Shown here: in pieces, positions 61,648-64,000 of the stretch
Layout: each line of letters starts with the position of its first letter
Numbering within the stretch: the first letter of the stretch is position 1
DNA from: Bacteroidales bacterium
Lineage (GTDB): Bacteria; Bacteroidota; Bacteroidia; Bacteroidales; Lentimicrobiaceae
DNA length: 64,000 nt
Reading direction: 5' to 3'
Assembly: GCA_022837485.1 (NCBI GenBank)
Contig: JALHHH010000002.1
Span: 6,943 to 70,942 of the forward strand
Notes under the pieces: model-generated
Databases searched by the model: none
The model's input: the letters and a program-made list of their open reading frames with translations, nothing else
Told to the model about the DNA's origin: nothing
Program-made: the position numbers and the translations under genes

Positions 61648-62954
61648 TTTGGTTTGAAAAAGTAAAAGGAAAGACGGCGTTGGTTTAGAGAAATCAGGGA
61701 GTTCGCACGGAGGATGCGACTGTTTTCAAACGAGACGAACAAATGAACGCGACAATGGGGCTACTTTGGAAAATTCGCCGGGCCAGTAGAGGAGGGACGG
61801 ACGCCGGAGGGCAATCAGCAGTCTTTTCGGCGGATTTCATGGAAGTTTCCGTGTTTGACTTCGGGTTTCAACTGTATAAATGAGAAGATGAACGGTGGAT
61901 GCTGGCGTATATATTTGTTAAAAAAAATATAAAAAAAACGCTCCCGGATGATTTATTATTTGCCGGAAATATAAAATCTTTTTTTTTGCGCTTAAGGTAT
62001 GGTAAAAATGTATATATAATTAAATCGTGCAGGGTATGCAATGGCATTATGGCATATATAAATGTACGTAAGACCGGATCCCCGGCCGGGTTATAATTCC
62101 ATTAATGCGTTCCATCCGGAATGTATTAATCTTTAAACCGGACCTGAATATACGGGTGGTTCTGAGTTTGACCGGAACGACGGACAAGCATTGGAACCGG
62201 CTTCAGAATGCGGAATGGCAAGGAAAAACGCTTATAAAAATTTTCAGCAGAGGCTTTGTTTTATCAAATCTGTCCTTATATTTGGCACGGACAATTTTCG
62301 TCCGAAAGCCTGAATGCGTACCGCGAATCCACTGCCATCAACTCTAAAACAACTGCCGTTATGCTGCCCAATACTAAAAAAATTGCCCGTACCGGGCATG
62401 TGAAACATGCGAAGAATCGTCGCGTAAGCAATTGCAGGAAACTGCTGAATAACAGCGAAATAATACAGCCCCCCGTCTTTCCGCTACCACAGCCTCCGAT
62501 TTCAAACCCCGAAAAATTATTCCGGATTGCCCGTGCAGGAATCCGGGCAGTCGTTCCTTCCGGCGAACCGCCGGCCGGGGTCTTCAGCATTTGGCGCTCC
62601 TTGCGAGCGTACCGGAGTCGGGCATGAAACCCTGCAATATTCCGGTATGCTCCTGCAATCTTCCGCTGAGCTGAATTAAAAAATCCCGGATAATATGCCC
62701 CTTAAAGGCTTTCGCAGGAAGTACACTTAAAAACACGTATAAAGGCCTTATCCTGAAACCACTCCGTAAATCATGCAGATCAATCCAACATGCGGGTTTG
62801 GGCGGTCAGGGAACACAATCAATAAAATCATACTTAAACAGCAGGCGTATGCAGAAAAAGAAACATTCGATTTTCGGTTAAAGAACGCACAGACTAAATC
62901 ATCCAGGAAACCCGGGTGCGGTTTCCAACTCATCCGATCACTTATTTTACTGTT

Positions 62955-63365
62955 ATGGAAAACGAAAAATTCAATTCCCGTTCCGGATACGATGCCGGCA
63001 GAAACGAAGAAATTCCGGGGCAAAACTACCCGGACGGCAAAAGCACAGAAAACATCAGTTTTAGCAGACTGTTGCTGGAAGCGCACGAATGCCTCAGGGC
63101 GACGCGCGAGCTTAAAGAGTATTACCGGCAGAAATACGAACAAAATCAGCCTGATAGGCAGCCGGAGTTCATCAATTCGCATCAGGCCTGCAAGTTTCTG
63201 CTGGTCTCCCCGCGGACGCTGGCCAACTACCGTAAGCGGGGGTATGTGAAGTACTCCATCGTATGCGGCAAGACGTACTACAGCAAGGATGATATTGCAG
63301 AACTTCTGAAAAATGGCAGCCAAAAGGACAGCAGGGATAAGCTTCCGGGAGGAGGGCCCCGGTAA
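62955..63365 (+). CDS. Excisionase/MerR-like helix-turn-helix protein
   Basis: The frame is open from 62916; ATG 62955 (MENEKFNSRSGYD) is preferred, giving 136 aa. An N-terminal linker and a helix (about 35-65, LLLEAHECLRATRELKEYYR) precede an HTH_17-type winged helix (about 74-118): FINSHQACKFLLVSPRTLAN then YRKRGYVKYSIVCGKTYYSK and DDIAELL. This type is common in Bacteroidetes conjugative and integrative elements, where it serves as excisionase or regulator. No integrase is in the window. It lies about 500 bp before an IS3 element. Confidence 0.85.
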   Translation: MENEKFNSRSGYDAGRNEEIPGQNYPDGKSTENISFSRLLLEAHECLRATRELKEYYRQKYEQNQPDRQPEFINSHQACKFLLVSPRTLANYRKRGYVKYSIVCGKTYYSKDDIAELLKNGSQKDSRDKLPGGGPR

Positions 63366-63858
63366 GCAGTACGGGCTGCAGAAGCCTGCAGCGGAGTCGT
63401 GTGCCGGTGCAGGCTGAAACTGACGGGCAGGAATGGCAATAAGGGCAATCCGTTCCGTACGGATTTGCCGCCCGCCCGGAAGCATCGTTTTACCGCCGGA
63501 TTTTTTTCAGGATCTTTTAACCCGCATACCGGTTGTCCTGCCGGTGCTGTATTTCCCCGGATCCCGGGCGGTTGCTGCCTTATTCCCGTGATCCGGGGTA
63601 TTTTCTTTAACGTACTGCCTGACTGTACATTCAAAAGTCCGGGATTTCTGCTCAGCCCGGTTTATTTTACCTGACTGTAAATTAATCAAATGGAACGAAT
63701 TTTTTCCGGGCAGGTTTCAGACCTCCTCTGCTTATTGTCTGCATCTTTGCGGATAAGGGGGATGCGGCTGACCGCGTTTTTTTTGGAGGATATCTCCGTC
63801 TGTCTTTTTACGGATCTTGTATTTCGGGGATAGGAAGGTGAATTAAAAGTGGTTTTAT
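63366..63858. other. Gap between the HTH gene and the IS element
   Basis: GC-rich to about 63600 and more A/T-rich later, with several short inverted repeats of CCGG-type words. No gene is supported on either strand. Confidence 0.5.
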
Positions 63859-64000
63859 TGAGCTGGTCTAATTAAACTGGACAGAAATTTACTAACTTTA
63901 GAATTTCTGAACCATGAAAAGATCAAGAAGAACATTTAGTGCTGAGTTCAAGGCCAAAGTTGCTATTGAAGCGATCAAAGAGGTGAAAACCGCATCTGAG
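63859..64000 (+). mobile_element. Left end of an IS3-family insertion sequence (cut by window edge)
   Basis: TGAGCTGGTCTAATTAAACTGGACAG-like sequence from about 63859 has the look of an IS3-family terminal inverted repeat. It lies about 30-50 bp before the transposase orfA start. The right end lies outside the window, so the exact boundary and target duplication cannot be set. Confidence 0.7.
63914..64000 (+). CDS. IS3-family transposase OrfA, N-terminal part
   Basis: ATG 63914 opens MKRSRRTFSAEFKAKVAIEA then IKEVKTASE, the start of the IS3-family OrfA helix-turn-helix protein (R-x-x-(Y/F)-(S/T)-x-E-F-K-x-x-(V/A)-A-x-E-A). It is open to the right edge at 29 codons. In IS3 elements OrfA binds the terminal repeats and is fused to OrfB by a -1 frameshift to make the transposase. 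Confidence 0.9.
   Translation, partial: MKRSRRTFSAEFKAKVAIEAIKEVKTASE

Larger units (their letters stand above)
61374..62954. other. Long region with no supported gene
   Basis: About 1.6 kb without a convincing coding sequence on either strand. Open frames up to about 120 codons exist but have poor composition and no start context. It holds phased repeats (61478-61554 and 61604-61647), a very A/T-rich stretch at about 61910-62030, and otherwise plain sequence. Decayed genes are possible. Confidence 0.55.

Noticed and set aside
62256..62627. A 123-codon plus-strand frame in the non-coding island, and a 104-codon frame opposite
   Set aside because: Neither has a credible start context, domain or composition, and they exclude each other.

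Overview
The window is chromosomal DNA of a Bacteroidetes bacterium, probably Bacteroidales/Marinilabiliales-like. The evidence is a SusC/SusD pair, a protein with a type IX secretion (Por) sorting tail, a DUF6266-type protein, a short AtpC encoded apart from most of the ATP synthase genes, a coaX-OMP-TPR-lptC-CNNM-PPIase cluster, A-rich leaders with weak Shine-Dalgarno sites, and many TAnnTTTG -7 promoter elements in front of genes. The species cannot be named from sequence reading alone.

Layout. 1-8.2 kb (minus): a comF 5' end cut by the window edge, then an envelope cluster read from coaX through an outer-membrane protein, a TPR protein and lptC to a CNNM/CorC-type protein and a PpiD-like chaperone. 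8.3-8.8 kb: tRNA-Phe with a terminator and the 5' stub of a lipoprotein gene. 8.7-10.5 kb (minus): atpD-atpC. 10.9-16 kb (plus): C69 dipeptidase, coiled-coil membrane protein, small membrane methyltransferase, polytopic protein. 16-19.4 kb (minus): pheS, two cyclophilins, tdk. 19.5-27.4 kb (mostly plus): Pro/Glu-rich protein, M28 peptidase, rsmI, NUDIX, then elbB on minus, then SRAP, GT39-like transferase, lipoprotein and YdcF-like protein. 27.5-37.5 kb: unknown protein, M2-type peptidase, cysS, CPBP protease, dusB, sigma-54 response regulator, HAD hydrolase, MscS. 37.6-41 kb: a lipoprotein gene broken by an amber codon, a small GNAT, and a DASS transporter.

The main accessory locus is 41.0-58.7 kb. 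A tight minus-strand operon encodes ribokinase, SusC, SusD, three different exported ADP-ribosylglycohydrolase-family proteins, two paralogous exported esterases with a second degenerate hydrolase domain, a GRP-type sugar transporter and a lipoprotein. It ends at a strong hairpin. A 513-aa helical protein of unknown family diverges from it. The logic resembles the ribose-utilisation (rus) loci of gut Bacteroides: ribosides or ADP-ribose-like glycosides are bound and imported by SusCD, de-esterified and cut at the N- or O-riboside bond in the periplasm, ribose crosses the inner membrane, and ribokinase makes ribose-5-phosphate. The substrate is inferred. The three hydrolases plus two esterases appear expanded relative to what I recall of rus.

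The right end (58.7-64 kb) looks like a variable island: a T9SS-exported repeat protein, a DUF6266-like protein, about 1.3 kb of mostly non-coding DNA with two kinds of phased short repeats, an excisionase-like HTH protein, and the left end of an IS3-family element that runs off the window.
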